DNA from: Pyxicephalus adspersus
Taxonomy: Eukaryota > Chordata > Amphibia > Anura > Pyxicephalidae
Length of the DNA: 64,000 nucleotides
Direction of reading: 5' to 3'
NCBI RefSeq assembly: GCF_032062135.1
Contig: NC_092869.1
Span: 48,111,757-48,175,756, forward strand
The notes below the pieces were generated by a model that saw nothing but the letters and a program-made list of their open reading frames with translations, was not told where the DNA came from and searched no databases. A program made the translations under genes and the position numbers. This document shows, in pieces, positions 33,431-43,940 of this stretch (positions are counted from its first letter, which is position 1; each line of letters starts with the position of its first letter).

Positions 33431-34229
33431 TAGTGAGAGAAAGAAATTGGGGAAATAAAATAAAAATATTATTCATAGCTTGTTATGATTTTTATATCTT
33501 TTTTAAGAGCCACCATTGGGTCATTTAATGAACTCCCCTTGGTCCTCTAAATTGATGTGAACTCACATAAGCTTCAACATATTATTGTCATTTCAAAACT
33601 TATGTTAATACTTTCAAATCTGCAGTTTTCATTATCTGGTGATCCTGCCATGAATGTCCTTGTTTGGACACCTCCTGTTATAAGGTGACAACAGTCTCCC
33701 AGCTGTACAAAGTCATCCCATGTCCCAAAGGCTTCACATCAGACACGCTGAACCCAAAAAATAAGTATAAAACTGCAAAAAGTCACTAGCACCCCTGAGG
33801 GGGTATTAACAGTTTACCAAGAGCTTCAAATGGAGACAGTAAAGCAATATCCCCTGGCAAGTCTTGGTTAGTGCCACCCCATGGATTGATTAGGTAGGTA
33901 TGTGTGCAAAAATGGAGAGGAGTAAAGCTGGGGAGCTTATATTGTAATATTTTGTCACATACAATTCCTAAAATATACAGCGGGAGAGTATGTCTCCAAT
34001 GTCACCAATAGACTAGACAATACGATTCCCTGACTGGATATAATAATAGAGGGTTCAATAAGTAGAAACCTAACGTCTCTTGACCGGACGCGATTCGCTC
34101 TTGTCGGCTTCCTCAGGGGATGTATACAGATCATTAATTGGCATGCATTGGTTGTTTTACCCCGGATACATATCAGGGATGATGGGAAAGTGGTAATAAA
34201 AGTTGAAGACACTCTTCCTTTTGTTTAGT
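33431..34229. other. Non-coding DNA carrying a variant bipartite motif
   Basis: At 34084-34121 the reverse strand reads CCTGAGGAAGCCGACAAG then AGCGAATCGCGTCCGG, a variant with TCGCGT in place of ACGCGT. The rest, from about 33745, probably belongs to the same repeat but cannot be delimited. Confidence 0.45.
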
Positions 34230-34950
34230 AGAAATTCCCTCTGTCTTAGATTGCAATGCAGAGTTCTGCAGCATGGGGGTGCTGGTGTTCACTCCTTTGA
34301 ACTAACCTGTCCTGAGGGTATTACCAATCTCTGCTGGAGGCTGCACCAATCATTGTTTAGAATTACACTATCCCCTCCTGAGGGCTCTAATACCCTCTGC
34401 TGAGTTCTGTACAATCCATTGCTGGGGGTAGTACTTACCTATCTTGAGCGTTGTAATACCCCCCCCCCCCGGAGGGCTGCACCATCCACTGCTGAGGGCT
34501 GATCAACCCTTTCCTGGTGCTGTACTAACCTCCACTAAAGGCTGTAAGGGACTTCTATTGAAGGACTGTACTGTACTGCTGGGGGTTTTACTAACTAACC
34601 TTGAGGGTTGTAGTATCCCTTCCTGAGGGCTATGCTATCTTCTCCTGAAGGCTGCACCATCCACTAGTAAGGGCTTTACCTTACTGAGGGCTGTTCTAAC
34701 TTTCTTGGGGCCGTACTAATCTCTACTGAGGTCTGTGCCAACCCCAACTGAGGACTGTATGGGACCTCCGCTGGCACTAAGCGGTGCCAAGGGTTTATCT
34801 TGCTGGGGGCTGTATTACCTCCTATTAAGGGCTGTACAATGCTCTGGGGAGGGCTGTAATAATCTTTTGCTGGAGACGCACCAATCAATGCTGGTGGCCC
34901 TGTTGAAGGCTGCACCAATCCACTCCAAGGGTTGTAGTAGCCCTCAGCCA
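34230..34950. repeat. Degenerate short tandem array, 'CTGAGGGCTGTA' type
   Basis: Dozens of variants of GCTGAGGGCTGTACTAACC and GGCTGCACCATCCACT follow one another with irregular spacing of roughly 20-25 bases. It includes a C13 run near 34457. Open frames on both strands through it (for example 34676-34951 minus) are consequences of the repetition. No function is apparent. Confidence 0.75.
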
Positions 34951-35039
34951 CTTTTTAAAACACGGACTCCATAGCACTTTATTGCATTTTAGCAAATGTT
35001 AATACTTATAGATCCATAAGATACCAGTCTGGTGTCCTC

Positions 35040-35570
35040 CAGCATTGTGCCACCCCATGCCAAAGCCCATTAAACCTTTTTTTTCCGGCAGCAAAACGCG
35101 TCAGCTGGGCCACAGCAATAAAGAGACAAGCTCGTCTGATTTGTGTCTTTTTACTAGCGGTAAATGTGAATGGCCCTTCAGTCCCTTCCAAGTACAACAG
35201 ACAGCGTCTTATTAAACCGAGCGCTCCCTGAAGAACCAGACTGCAGCAGAAAGGCTAAAAGAGCGTTTTACACACACTTGTCTCGCAAAGCCGGCCAAGA
35301 GCCAAAGAGGCTGGTGAGCCGTTTAAAGGCTTCCTGCACTACACGCTAATTACCAGTCAGCTCCGCCAGAAATAAGTCACGGCTGCTTAGTTATTGCAGG
35401 GGGAGTCTGCGTTTGTCATTGAAACAATATTGCAAATTTTAAAAATATCTGTAAAAAGACGCCGGGATTTTCCAATATGAGGAACAAGTTCTAGGGTGAG
35501 CGCGAAATTGGAAGCGTCTTTAAATACCATTGCATCATGTCTGCGGGGAGGACGGGAGGGGAAGGGAGAT
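35040..35570. other. Candidate conserved non-coding block
   Basis: A long repeat-free stretch with CpGs and regulatory-looking words: GCTAATTACCAGTCAG near 35345, AAACCGAGCGCTCCC near 35214, AATATTGCAAATTTT near 35427. ACGCGT at 35096 lacks the rest of the bipartite motif. No coding-like frame. Confidence 0.35.
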
Positions 35571-35818
35571 GTCTTCAGCATCCAATCAGAATGGATATCT
35601 TGGCCTAAATGAATGGAGATCCAATAGGGATTGGCTGGTATTGTTCATCCTTCCCGTCTACATGCATTTCAGCGATGGCGGCACGACGAGTCTCAGCAGG
35701 TTGTATGATGGTGACAACAATGGATCCATGTGAATCTGCTGGAACCGGGGTGACAATGCATGCAAAGGAAAGCTTGGTGTGTTCCATACAAATACAATAC
35801 AAAGGACGGATTTATTAA

Positions 35819-36155
35819 AGGGCAGCACAGTGGCTCAGTGGTTAGCACTCCGGCCTTTGCTACACTGGGCCCCAGGTTCTCGGCCAGGACAATATCTGCA
35901 TGGAGTTTGCAGGTTCTCCCCGTGTTTGTGTGGGTTTCCTTTGGGTACTCTAGTTTCCTCCCACATTCCAAAAACATTCAGTTGGGTCAATTGGCTTCCC
36001 CCAAAAATTGCCCTTAGCCTGTAATAATGACATATGACTATGGTAGAGATTAGATTGTGAGCTCCGTTGAGGGACAGCTAGTAACGTGACTATGGACTTT
36101 GTACAGCGCTGTGTAATATGTCGGTGCTATATACATACCGGATAATATTAAAGCC
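35819..36155 (+). mobile_element. tRNA-derived SINE, near full length
   Basis: The A-box region is GTGGCTCAGTGGTTAGCAC. The B-box region is damaged: CCCAGGTTCTCGGCC has lost the usual GATTC-type centre. The body has CATGGAGTTTGCAGGTTC and CTCTAGTTTCCTCCCAC and the tail TGTACAGCGCTGTGTAATATG. It is longer than the 20.7 kb copy in the middle. The damaged B box suggests it can no longer be transcribed by pol III. Confidence 0.85.
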
Positions 36156-36157
36156 AT

Positions 36158-36346
36158 GTTCAAAGAGGATAAGCTATCTGTCATAGGAGAACCTGAGTGA
36201 TCCAGCCAAGCTTGAATGGAGCAGTATTGAAAAAAACATTGGTCAACTAATAGCAAATTATTTTTAAGAAATCCATTCCAGAATCACCCAGGTTCTCTCA
36301 TGTCTAGCTTCTCCGGTCTTAGAAACCTTTAATAAATCCGGCCCAA
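36158..36346. mobile_element. Palindromic short element (family P1)
   Basis: GAGAACCTGAGTGATCCAGCC on the left mirrors GAATCACCCAGGTTCTC on the right. It ends CTTTAATAAATCCGGCCC. The centre holds TTGGTCAACTAATAGC. Confidence 0.75.
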
Positions 36347-36495
36347 TGAGTTACATTTTGGTTTATGATATTGCTTGGGATGAATCTCTATTAAAAAAAA
36401 GTTTTAGTTCTTTGGGTGAAAAACATTTATAACAAGACCCGAATATTGCTCAAAACAGAAAAATGTGTTTTTAATTATTTTGTTAATCTAAAGAT

Positions 36496-36642
36496 TCCAT
36501 GGGCTCTATTTATTAAACATGGCATCAAACATTCCCTGGAGGGAATCCGATACTCCCAGTGAAATGCATGGACCTGGAAGATTCTCACCAGGAATAGTTG
36601 AGGGAATGTCTGATTCTCTGTTTTATAAATAGAGCCCAACAT
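36496..36642. mobile_element. Palindromic short element (family P2), both termini present
   Basis: Left terminus GGGCTCTATTTATTAAACATG mirrors right TGTTTTATAAATAGAGCCC. Inside, CAAACATTCCCTGGAGGG mirrors TAGTTGAGGGAATGTC. The best-preserved P2 termini in the window. Confidence 0.85.
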
Positions 36643-36764
36643 AAGATAAAATATTCGTAACAAAACAATTACCAAAAAAAAAATGCCTAGCCCCCTCCAA
36701 GAAAATGCATCCAATGATCCAAGCGGACCTATCACCAACATTCTTACTTTACATAAAAGGGGCC

Positions 36765-36962
36765 TGTAAGGTAAAAACTAATTTGTGAAGCCCCTCCCCT
36801 TCTGGCTTTACTGCCACGGCAGAGTGGGTGGGCGGAGCCTGGGATCTATGTCATGCCTTCCGGGAAAGTTTTGCCCGATCTCAGGTATGCCCAGATGGAG
36901 GGATCTGCGGAGATAAGGCGAGTAAGATTTTTTATTTTAAGTTCTACTTCAATAAACATTTG
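36765..36962 (+). repeat. Putative short interspersed element ending AAGTTCTACTTCAAT
   Basis: CCACGGCAGAGTGGGTGG, GGCGGAGCCTGGGATC and a T-rich tail leading to TTTTAAGTTCTACTTC. The end resembles the AGTTCC-type ends at 18.25 and 55.66 kb. The rest is more divergent. Confidence 0.35.
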
Positions 36963-37064
36963 TATTATTTAAGTAATGGGTTATTGCCAATAAGCAGGCC
37001 CATAGTGAAAATCTATACTCGTGGTGTATTGGGGTCTTAGATCTGAAAGGATTCATCTGATTGA

Positions 37065-37225
37065 TAATCATGGGAGAACCTGGGTAATCCAGCAAACCTG
37101 GAACGGATTTCTCAAAAATCATTTCCTATTAGTTGGACCAGATTCATTCCAGGTTTGCTGGATCACTCAGGTTCTCCCATGATAGTCTTATCTTCTCCGG
37201 TCTTAGAAAGCTTTAATAAATCAGA
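37065..37225. mobile_element. Palindromic short element (family P1)
   Basis: ATCATGGGAGAACCTGGG on the left mirrors CAGGTTCTCCCATGAT on the right. CAGCAAACCTGGAACGG mirrors TTCCAGGTTTGCTGG. It ends GCTTTAATAAATCAGAC. High arm identity suggests a young copy. Confidence 0.85.
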
Positions 37226-37604
37226 CACAGGGAGTTACATTTTGATTTATGATATTTTCTGGGTTGGATCTCTCTGTTAAATCAAAGTTTTAGGTTCCTT
37301 AGTACATCCGAGTGAACATGTTTCATTCTTTTCACACGTAAGGAACCCAAAAATGTGGATTAGAAGCTTGACTTCAAGCAGCGGGACGTTTCCATTATAG
37401 TCATTGGATGAATCTTTGCATTGCTTTGTGATTTTCTGACCCCGATTCTGACCCCCCATCCCCTCCCCCCCGGGTACATCTCTGGGTTTGGGGGTGATAT
37501 AGAGTGTTGGGGGATATCTCCCTCCAGTCCCCTGGATAATGTTACAGCCCATGCGTGTTACTTCCATCACATTCTGCTGAGATTTCCAGGGGCCGCTTAC
37601 TGAA
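37226..37604. other. Unrecognised non-coding DNA
   Basis: A C-rich patch at 37437-37472. Overlapping frames on both strands have no known resemblance. Confidence 0.4.
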
Positions 37605-38040
37605 ATAATAATAATTTGCTGATTATTCTGTCAATGTCGCTTTATGGATCTCTAATCCCAACGTTTCCTGCAAACCTTGGCAGGGCCGCGCCTTACCTGT
37701 TTGTGATTGAACTTCAATAACCTTGAAATATGCCAGCGCGTCAGTGAATCTTCTTTTTGGGTTATGCAATTCACTTCTACCAATTCTTATTGTTTTGCTT
37801 GACTTGCAGAAGATTCGCTTTAGTCCTCGGAATGAGAAATGAGATTTTAATCATCAAGGAAAATCGAGCAATCAATCTGACCGTTCCTCTTTTTATTCCT
37901 CTTGCTGTCCCCTCAGCATTTTTACAGTCTTTAGGTATTCCGATTCTTCCCATTTATTGATAAAGTTGCAGCCATGAATATTAAAGCGAGGTGTCCCTGA
38001 CGCTGAGCATTCTCCATAGGCCAGCACACAATTCACTAAT
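37605..38040. other. Candidate conserved non-coding block
   Basis: Repeat-free, with AATTTGCTGATTATTCTGTC, GGCAGGGCCGCGCCTTACC and GTTGCAGCCATGAATATTAAA. The composition is even and lacks homopolymers. No exon is visible. By eye one of the better conserved-element candidates. Confidence 0.35.
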
Positions 38041-39231
38041 AAATGAGATCAATGTTTGCCACAAAGCTCCCTGCATGGAAAGGAACGACTGATCTGAGCC
38101 CCACTCAACTCCCTGCAGCTGTTCAGATCAGAACTTATTCTAACCACGTACAGAGAACTAAAGCAGGTCAAATGCAGCTCAGATGGAGGTCAAAACCAGC
38201 CACAAATCCATTGCAAAAAAATTCTTTGTGTGCATGCTGTACCAGGATCTCCTGCAATCATAGATATAAAATTTAAAGGGATGCAACCCCCCACATTATA
38301 TTTTTTAAAGGCAGGTCACATGACTTGCAGGATCCTCTTCCTACTCTTCTGCCTACAATGGGCAATGCTCAGTGATGCAGAGAGCACATTGGGGAGCTGC
38401 TTGCACCATTGCTCCGTGAGTTCAAGCCACCCCATGCGGGTCCTATAGGGTCAGTCCTGGCGCCCCCTGTAGGGTCAGTCCGTAACACCCTGTGCTGAGG
38501 ACATCTTATGGGACAGAGGAAGTCCTGGAAGGAACAGAACCAAAAAAGCTGAGAACCGAGCACTATGGCTGGAATGCCTTTCATTTAAAATATCCCAAAG
38601 TTGAGGTTTTAGGAAAACTGCAAGAAACTTCTGCTAGAGTTCCATTTTCCCTAAAAAGTAAAATAGCACAGGGCATCAAACTGCAAGTAATTTGATATCA
38701 GAACATTCACCCAATGATATAGAAATTCTGCTGTGTGAATGATTCTGTTCTTCTTGCTCAGAACTGACTCGATTGCCCTCTAGTGGTGACAATCTGCATT
38801 GCATGCCATTATTCATTTGTTGGGCTCAATGCTGGAAACTTATAAATGTCATTTTATCATTGTCAAAGAAAAAAACAGGAACTTTTTATTTTTTATCCTT
38901 ATGTATCAGTTTTGGGAACTGAGCCTCATGTCTGAAAAGAAAGAACGATGACAATGTCGCTGAATTCCAGGGGTCGTATTGTGTTCTGTAATTGTATCCC
39001 AGACGTGTTTGTGGCTTCTGATGCCTTTATATTTTCTGCTACACTCAGATGATTTACTACTATTTGTCTTGGCTTTATCAAACGTTATTGTTTGGAGAAT
39101 AATTGATTGCAATGCAAACATGTAAACTATGAATAAAACATTTCATTTATTAAATGTCTCTCTTGTAAAATATAAGTTTTGCTAGGAGAGAGATATCAGA
39201 TATGTGGCACATGGTGAAAATACAGACATTG
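38041..39231. other. Unrecognised non-coding DNA
   Basis: Several short frames but none convincing. The duplicated phrase TAGGGTCAGTCC occurs at 38447 and 38471, a minor local repeat. Confidence 0.4.
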
Positions 39232-39425
39232 GACATGATTTCATAAAGCTCTCCAAGGCTGGAGAAGATAGACTATCATGGGAGAACCTGGGTGACCCAG
39301 CAATCCTGAAACGGATTTCTTCAAAAACTTTCTGCTATTAGTTGGAAAATGTTTTTAACACTGGACCAGATCCATTCTGGATTTACTGGATTGCCCAGGT
39401 TCACCCATGATATTTAGATGATAGT
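39232..39425. mobile_element. Palindromic short element (family P1)
   Basis: GCTCTCCAAGGCTGGAGAAG leads into ATCATGGGAGAACCTGGG. The right half has CCAGGTTCACCCATGAT. The right end is decayed. It lies about 15 bp before another P1 copy. Confidence 0.8.
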
Positions 39426-39441
39426 CAGATTGATCACACCA

Positions 39442-39650
39442 TGAGCCTGATTTACTAAAGGTTTCCAAGACCGAAGAAGATAGATTATCATGGGTAACCT
39501 GGGTGATCCTGCAAACCTGGAATGGATCTGGTCCAGAATTAAAAATATTTGCTTTTAAAAAAAAAATTCATTCCAGGTTTTTTGAATCGCCCAGTTTCTC
39601 CTATGATAGTCTATCTTCTCCATTTATGTTAATAAATCAGACCTCATGTC
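39442..39650. mobile_element. Palindromic short element (family P1)
   Basis: GCCTGATTTACTAAAGG on the left mirrors TTAATAAATCAGACC on the right. GGTGATCCTGCAAACCTGG mirrors the decayed CCAGGTTTTTTGAATC. Adjacent, same-family insertions at 39.2 and 39.4 kb suggest tandem insertion or duplication. Confidence 0.8.
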
Positions 39651-40469
39651 TTTACAGAGCTGGCTTTGTGCAGACAAAACTCTGACAGCTTGAACTTGGC
39701 TGATTAGAATCTGCCTTCCGCCACTTGGACCAGAGGAAATCTCTCGAACCTACAATCCTGGATTGAATATCTTTGTCTGATCCTGCATTACAGTAATCTA
39801 TTCTTCTATATCAGCGCACTCACGTGGCACATTCATCTCTATTTCCCCTGAAGAAGCTGAATTGTGAAACGTGTCGGGTACTAAGATCGCCTTTTTTTCT
39901 TATTATTTGTACACGATGATCCTGAATCTGTGCTAAGATTTCAGCCCCTGACATTAATATGTGAAGATATGAGACTTATATATAAGAATGAATGCACCAA
40001 TGGTATTTTATGTTCTTTTGTGCTTTATAATAAATTATTATTTTTTATATCTTGACACTACACCTCCTTCCTATATGTAACTCATTCTATCTTTGAGAAC
40101 AAATATTTTTTTTTTCTGCAACAGAATAGAAGCTTCACCATAATGTCACGGCAAGATTGGACGTGCGCAATTGTATAAAATATCTTTGTATGATGTAGTA
40201 TCCTTCAATGGAAACACCTGATAGGTTGGATCTCGGGGGAGGAGTTTGGGTTCAAACCTATCAGAGGTCCTCGTTCACTATTCCAGAAACTTTGAGGAAA
40301 TTACAACTCATAATGCCCTTGATGGCCTTTGAGCTGTGTCAGCAGATTACATCGGCCAATGGTCGCTCGCACAGATTTATGGGACTTACCGTCTCGGGTC
40401 TAGCATAGAAAATCAAGGCGAATCTCCAGAATGACACAAAACAGCAGAAATAAATACCATGGCACCATT
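39651..40469. other. Non-coding DNA with one bipartite motif
   Basis: 39847-39878 reads CCTGAAGAAGCTG, AATT, GTGAAACGTGTCGGG (ACGTGT instead of ACGCGT), followed by an AT-rich stretch with AATAAA-like words to about 40030. The remainder is unrecognised. Confidence 0.5.
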
Positions 40470-40552
40470 CTGGGTATAAATTATTAAATTCCCTTCCCTG
40501 GGTATAAATTAATAAATTCCCTGCCCTGGGTATAAATTATTAATTTCCCTCC
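40470..40552. repeat. 28-bp tandem repeat, three units
   Basis: Units start at 40470, 40498 and 40526, each beginning CTGGGTATAAATTA and ending in TTCCCT. Small base differences separate the units. Confidence 0.9.
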
Positions 40553-40651
40553 ATTTGAGAGCCACCACCTGACATGTTGCATGCCTGGCAGCTCTCATTC
40601 ACTGACAGCTTTGATAAGAGTGAATCCCAGATATGTGATCATAATAATATT

Positions 40652-40805
40652 ATATTCCCATTTATAAAACAGAGAGTCAGACATTCCCTCAAATATTCCC
40701 TCCTGGAGAATCTTACAAGTTCATGTTTGTCAATGGCAATAATAATTTCCCACAGTGAATGTGGGAATGTGAATAGATTCCCTGTTTTCGAAATAGAGGC
40801 CTTAA
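40652..40805. mobile_element. Palindromic short element (family P2)
   Basis: CCCATTTATAAAACAGAGAG and CAGACATTCCCTCAAAT on the left; GAATGTGAATAGATTCCC and TGTTTTCGAAATAGAGGCC on the right. The centre has CATGTTTGTCAATGGCAAT. Confidence 0.75.
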
Positions 40806-41108
40806 AGACTTCATGGAACAAATAAACCTTTAGGCTTTGAATGAACAATCCCCCCTTTCAAATTTCAGCATCTTCAATGCAATCTGTCTAATACTGCAAT
40901 TGTCATATACATTTACAGTAATAAAAGTATAACGATAAAAAACTTTTACATATTTTTATAATTTTTTTGGATTCTAAGGACAGTTTTTTTTTATTTTAAT
41001 AAAAGGCACCAAATAAAAGCTTTATCTGTACTAAAAGAAATCTTTCTATATACGGTATTGCAGATTACTAAAAAAATCAAGAAAAGATGAAATGGCGACA
41101 TAGTCAAG

Positions 41109-41453
41109 TTAAGCGTCACATTCCGATGCTGCTGACCCCCAGGTGTGATTGGTGTAGGTGCTGAAAGGGTTAAACATGTAAAGCGGTCTCCCTGGGGTAG
41201 GAATCATGGCACTTGCAGTAGGATCTCCCTCTGGCTCTTTGGTGAAATTGATCTTTAGGCTGGGGAATGACATCACGCTTTGGCAGCGGGGATGTCTGCA
41301 TTCATACAGGTAATTACTGCCGAGTTCTTGGCACTTGCCAGCGCTGGACATTGTACAGCCGCCTGAGCGCTGATGGGAGCTGACTGTGTGCTGTGAGTGC
41401 GCTGCGGGCCCGCTCCGGGTAATTGCTGGGACTCCAATGATTGGGAATGGCAT
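41109..41453 (-). other. Candidate terminal coding exon or conserved block, minus strand
   Basis: A 114-codon minus-strand frame starts MPFPIIGVPAITRSGP and ends with a stop at 41109. The last 50 residues (around SLKINFTKEPEGDP, then PGRPLYMFNPF, then HTWGSAASECDA) have balanced, protein-like composition without low complexity. Possible acceptors on the minus strand (CAG words around 41340-41400) lie upstream. Downstream, AATAAA on the minus strand near 41000 could be a poly(A) signal. I cannot name the family. A competing plus-strand frame overlaps its right end. Treat as a candidate only; it could equally be conserved non-coding DNA. Confidence 0.25.
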
Positions 41454-41459
41454 ACACTC

Positions 41460-41760
41460 ACGTCTTTAGCTGTAATTACAGGCAGAGGAGCGTATGTTTC
41501 TTCTCTCCCCCTATTGCCTTTGCTAGCTCACCTCATCTTCTGCAGGCTCCGTATTATCCGATTTCCACTGGTGACAATTTTCCTAATATGCAGCGGTTTG
41601 GAGACATGGACCGCAGGTCACAGCGGATTAACCTCTCCAGTGCCTGCGCTGCAACGACAGCCAGACCGCCCCAAACACATACCTGTCTGAGCGTGTCAGC
41701 GGAGGTCAGTGCCAATTATATCTGCAAGGCCTGCATAGAGAATCGACTTATATATCATTG
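41460..41760. other. GC-richer unique block
   Basis: Repeat-free with CpGs (CTGCGCTGCAACGACAGCC near 41644). Two overlapping plus-strand frames cross it, one containing MQRFGDMDRRSQRINLSS. No splice arrangement stands out. It adjoins the candidate exon and may belong to the same locus. Confidence 0.25.
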
Positions 41761-42241
41761 AGAATGAACAGAAACATTTCGGCAAATCTGATTTCGCAGC
41801 AGAATAATGATTTTTACTAAACAAAATTATCATTTTGGTAAAATTTGCTTAAAAAATATCTTTTTATTTGGAGAGATTTTTTTTATGGGGAGAGGAACAT
41901 TTTGGTATATTTATGTTTTTGGATTCTATATAAAATATTTGGATTATGTTTTGAATTTATTTGCATTGATTTTCAATTTGTTTTGTTGCTGGAGTTATTT
42001 TTATTTTTTGCTGCAAAAAGAAGAATATTGGGTCTGATGCAGGGCCATTTGTATATTCTTATTCTAATAAATAACTTTTTGATGGCAATGATGGCAGTCC
42101 TACAAATTAGCGATATCTGGAGGGTTGTGATGTCCCAGCTTTTAAATAAAACTTATGTTTGGAGAAAAGTGATGTCATAATATTATAATAAAAATACAGT
42201 ATTGATATTGGGAATATACGCGCTGCTGGGAGCTGACTGTG
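41761..42241. other. AT-rich non-coding DNA
   Basis: Nothing recognised; T-rich frames are compositional. Confidence 0.4.
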
Positions 42242-42343
42242 AATTACACAGCGCTGTACAATAAATAGGAGGAGGAGAGGACCCTGGCCAGAAGAGCTTA
42301 CAATCTAAGAGGACGGGGAAGTATCGCACAATAGGATGGGGGA
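42242..42343 (-). mobile_element. Family G repeat, fragment
   Basis: AATTACACAGCGCTGTAC, AGGAGGAGAGGACCCTGG, GAAGAGCTTACAATCTAAG and GGGGAAGTATCGCACAATAGG match the 9.3 kb copy, with the CAAATGACAGACAG section deleted. Confidence 0.7.
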
Positions 42344-43006
42344 AGCTTCAGTTGAATTTAGAAAATAATGATGACACAACTATAAAATCTATGTTCAGAG
42401 ACTGCTGATGTTTTTCTGTATTCTTTAGCTACCATAGAGTAATGATTGAACCATTGGTGAGACGGATTAGGAAAAGGGCCCCAGGCTAAGCAGCAGTTTG
42501 GCCCCTCTATCCTGATATTGATAATGATTCACTAGGACAATGCTATGGCACCACATTGCATTGGCATGGTCCATCCCATCAGCTGCCTACTAGCACATCC
42601 CCCTGGTGAATCAGCAGACAGGTGAATAATGTTGACCAATTGAGCTATTCCTCGGTGTAATGCAGAAGGATGAAAGTTGTTGCCGGCCCCATCCACAGGT
42701 CCATTGGATCCTCCTGTTAGCTTTGCCTTGCTGTTGGTCCGGCTCTATTGTAAAATAAAAGTTTAAATTATAGCTTTTCATAAATCAGCTGCAAGGAAAG
42801 TCCCAAAACCTAAAGCAATAAAACTGAAACATACCAGAATCTAAATATTTGTATTGGGAGCACAGAGCAATCTCTGATATAAAATATAAATAGAGTGAGA
42901 TATGTGATGAGAAATGTAATCATTATATCCCACCTATTACTGGCAGCATGGATTGGAGAGATTCCCCATCATGTGATCATAACACAAATATAATAATCAC
43001 ATTTAG
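42344..43006. other. Unrecognised non-coding DNA
   Basis: No gene or repeat family recognised. Confidence 0.4.
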
Positions 43007-43256
43007 GGCCCTATTCATAAAAACAGCCAATCAGACATTCCCTAAAGCAGTCCATGTTTTTCAATGGCAGTAATTGATTCCCACCAGGGATTGTTTGAGG
43101 GAATGTAGAAGGGAGTAGAATTGGCATTGTGAACTCAGCGAGTCTATTATTAAAGCAGTGAATCTCTGGTGTTGGAGATCTTCCAGGTCCATGTGTTTCA
43201 ATGGCAGTCATTGATTCTCCCTCAGCAAATGTCAGATTCACTGTTTTATAAATGCA
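43007..43256. mobile_element. Two adjacent family P2 palindromic elements
   Basis: Copy one (about 43007-43110) has CCCTATTCATAAAAACAGCC, CAGACATTCCCTAAAGC and GTTTGAGGGAATGTAG. Copy two (about 43152-43256) has CCAGGTCCATGTGTTTCAATG, AAATGTCAGATTCACTG and TTTTATAAATGC. Both share the centre TTTCAATGGCAGT.ATTGATT. About 40 unrelated bases separate them. Confidence 0.7.
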
Positions 43257-43299
43257 AATATATATTTAGAATGACGTTAGTTATTAGTAGTGATGCAAC

Positions 43300-43940
43300 C
43301 CTCCTAGACAAATATTATGCATTAAGTCACTGCTATAAAATATTATATATATGAACATTAATAATGCAATGACTGTAGGATATCATTTTATTTAGGAGAA
43401 TGATGAGTCACTGCTATAAGTTTTTATTGAGAGAGAATTGATGCAACTTAACATAGAATATAATATGCATGGTGAACACAGAATCACTGCTACAGAATAT
43501 TATTATATATATATATGTATAAAGAATATCATAGAATATAATATGCACTGCTATAGAATAATATAAAATATTTATATCATATATATCTATGGTAACTGTT
43601 ACAAATGATTATATATTGAGTATGATGCAATGACTATAGGATGTAGTGTGCTTTGGGAGTATATAGAATATATTATGCATTGTGAGTCCCTGCTATGGAA
43701 TAATATATATATATATATATGTATATAGAATATCATAGAATATAATATGCATTGTGAGTCCCTGCTATGGAATAATATATATCTGAATGGTGGTAATGCA
43801 GGGACCGGATGGGATATAATTTTATTTAGGAGTATGAAGGGTCACTGCTATAAATAATAGATATTTGGAGAATTGATGCAACCCTCATATAATATAATAT
43901 GCACAGAAAGTCGCTGCTATAAAACAAGATCAATGTTTAG
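43300..43940. repeat. Decayed AT-rich tandem array
   Basis: Variants of AGAATATAATATGCA, then GTGAGTCCCTGCTAT, then GGAATAATATATAT recur with irregular spacing of roughly 60-120 bases (for example near 43450, 43535, 43665 and 43740). TA runs lie at 43503-43520 and 43706-43725. Confidence 0.65.

Noticed and set aside
34676..34951. 91-codon minus-strand frame with proline-rich repeats
   Set aside because: Product of the degenerate tandem array.
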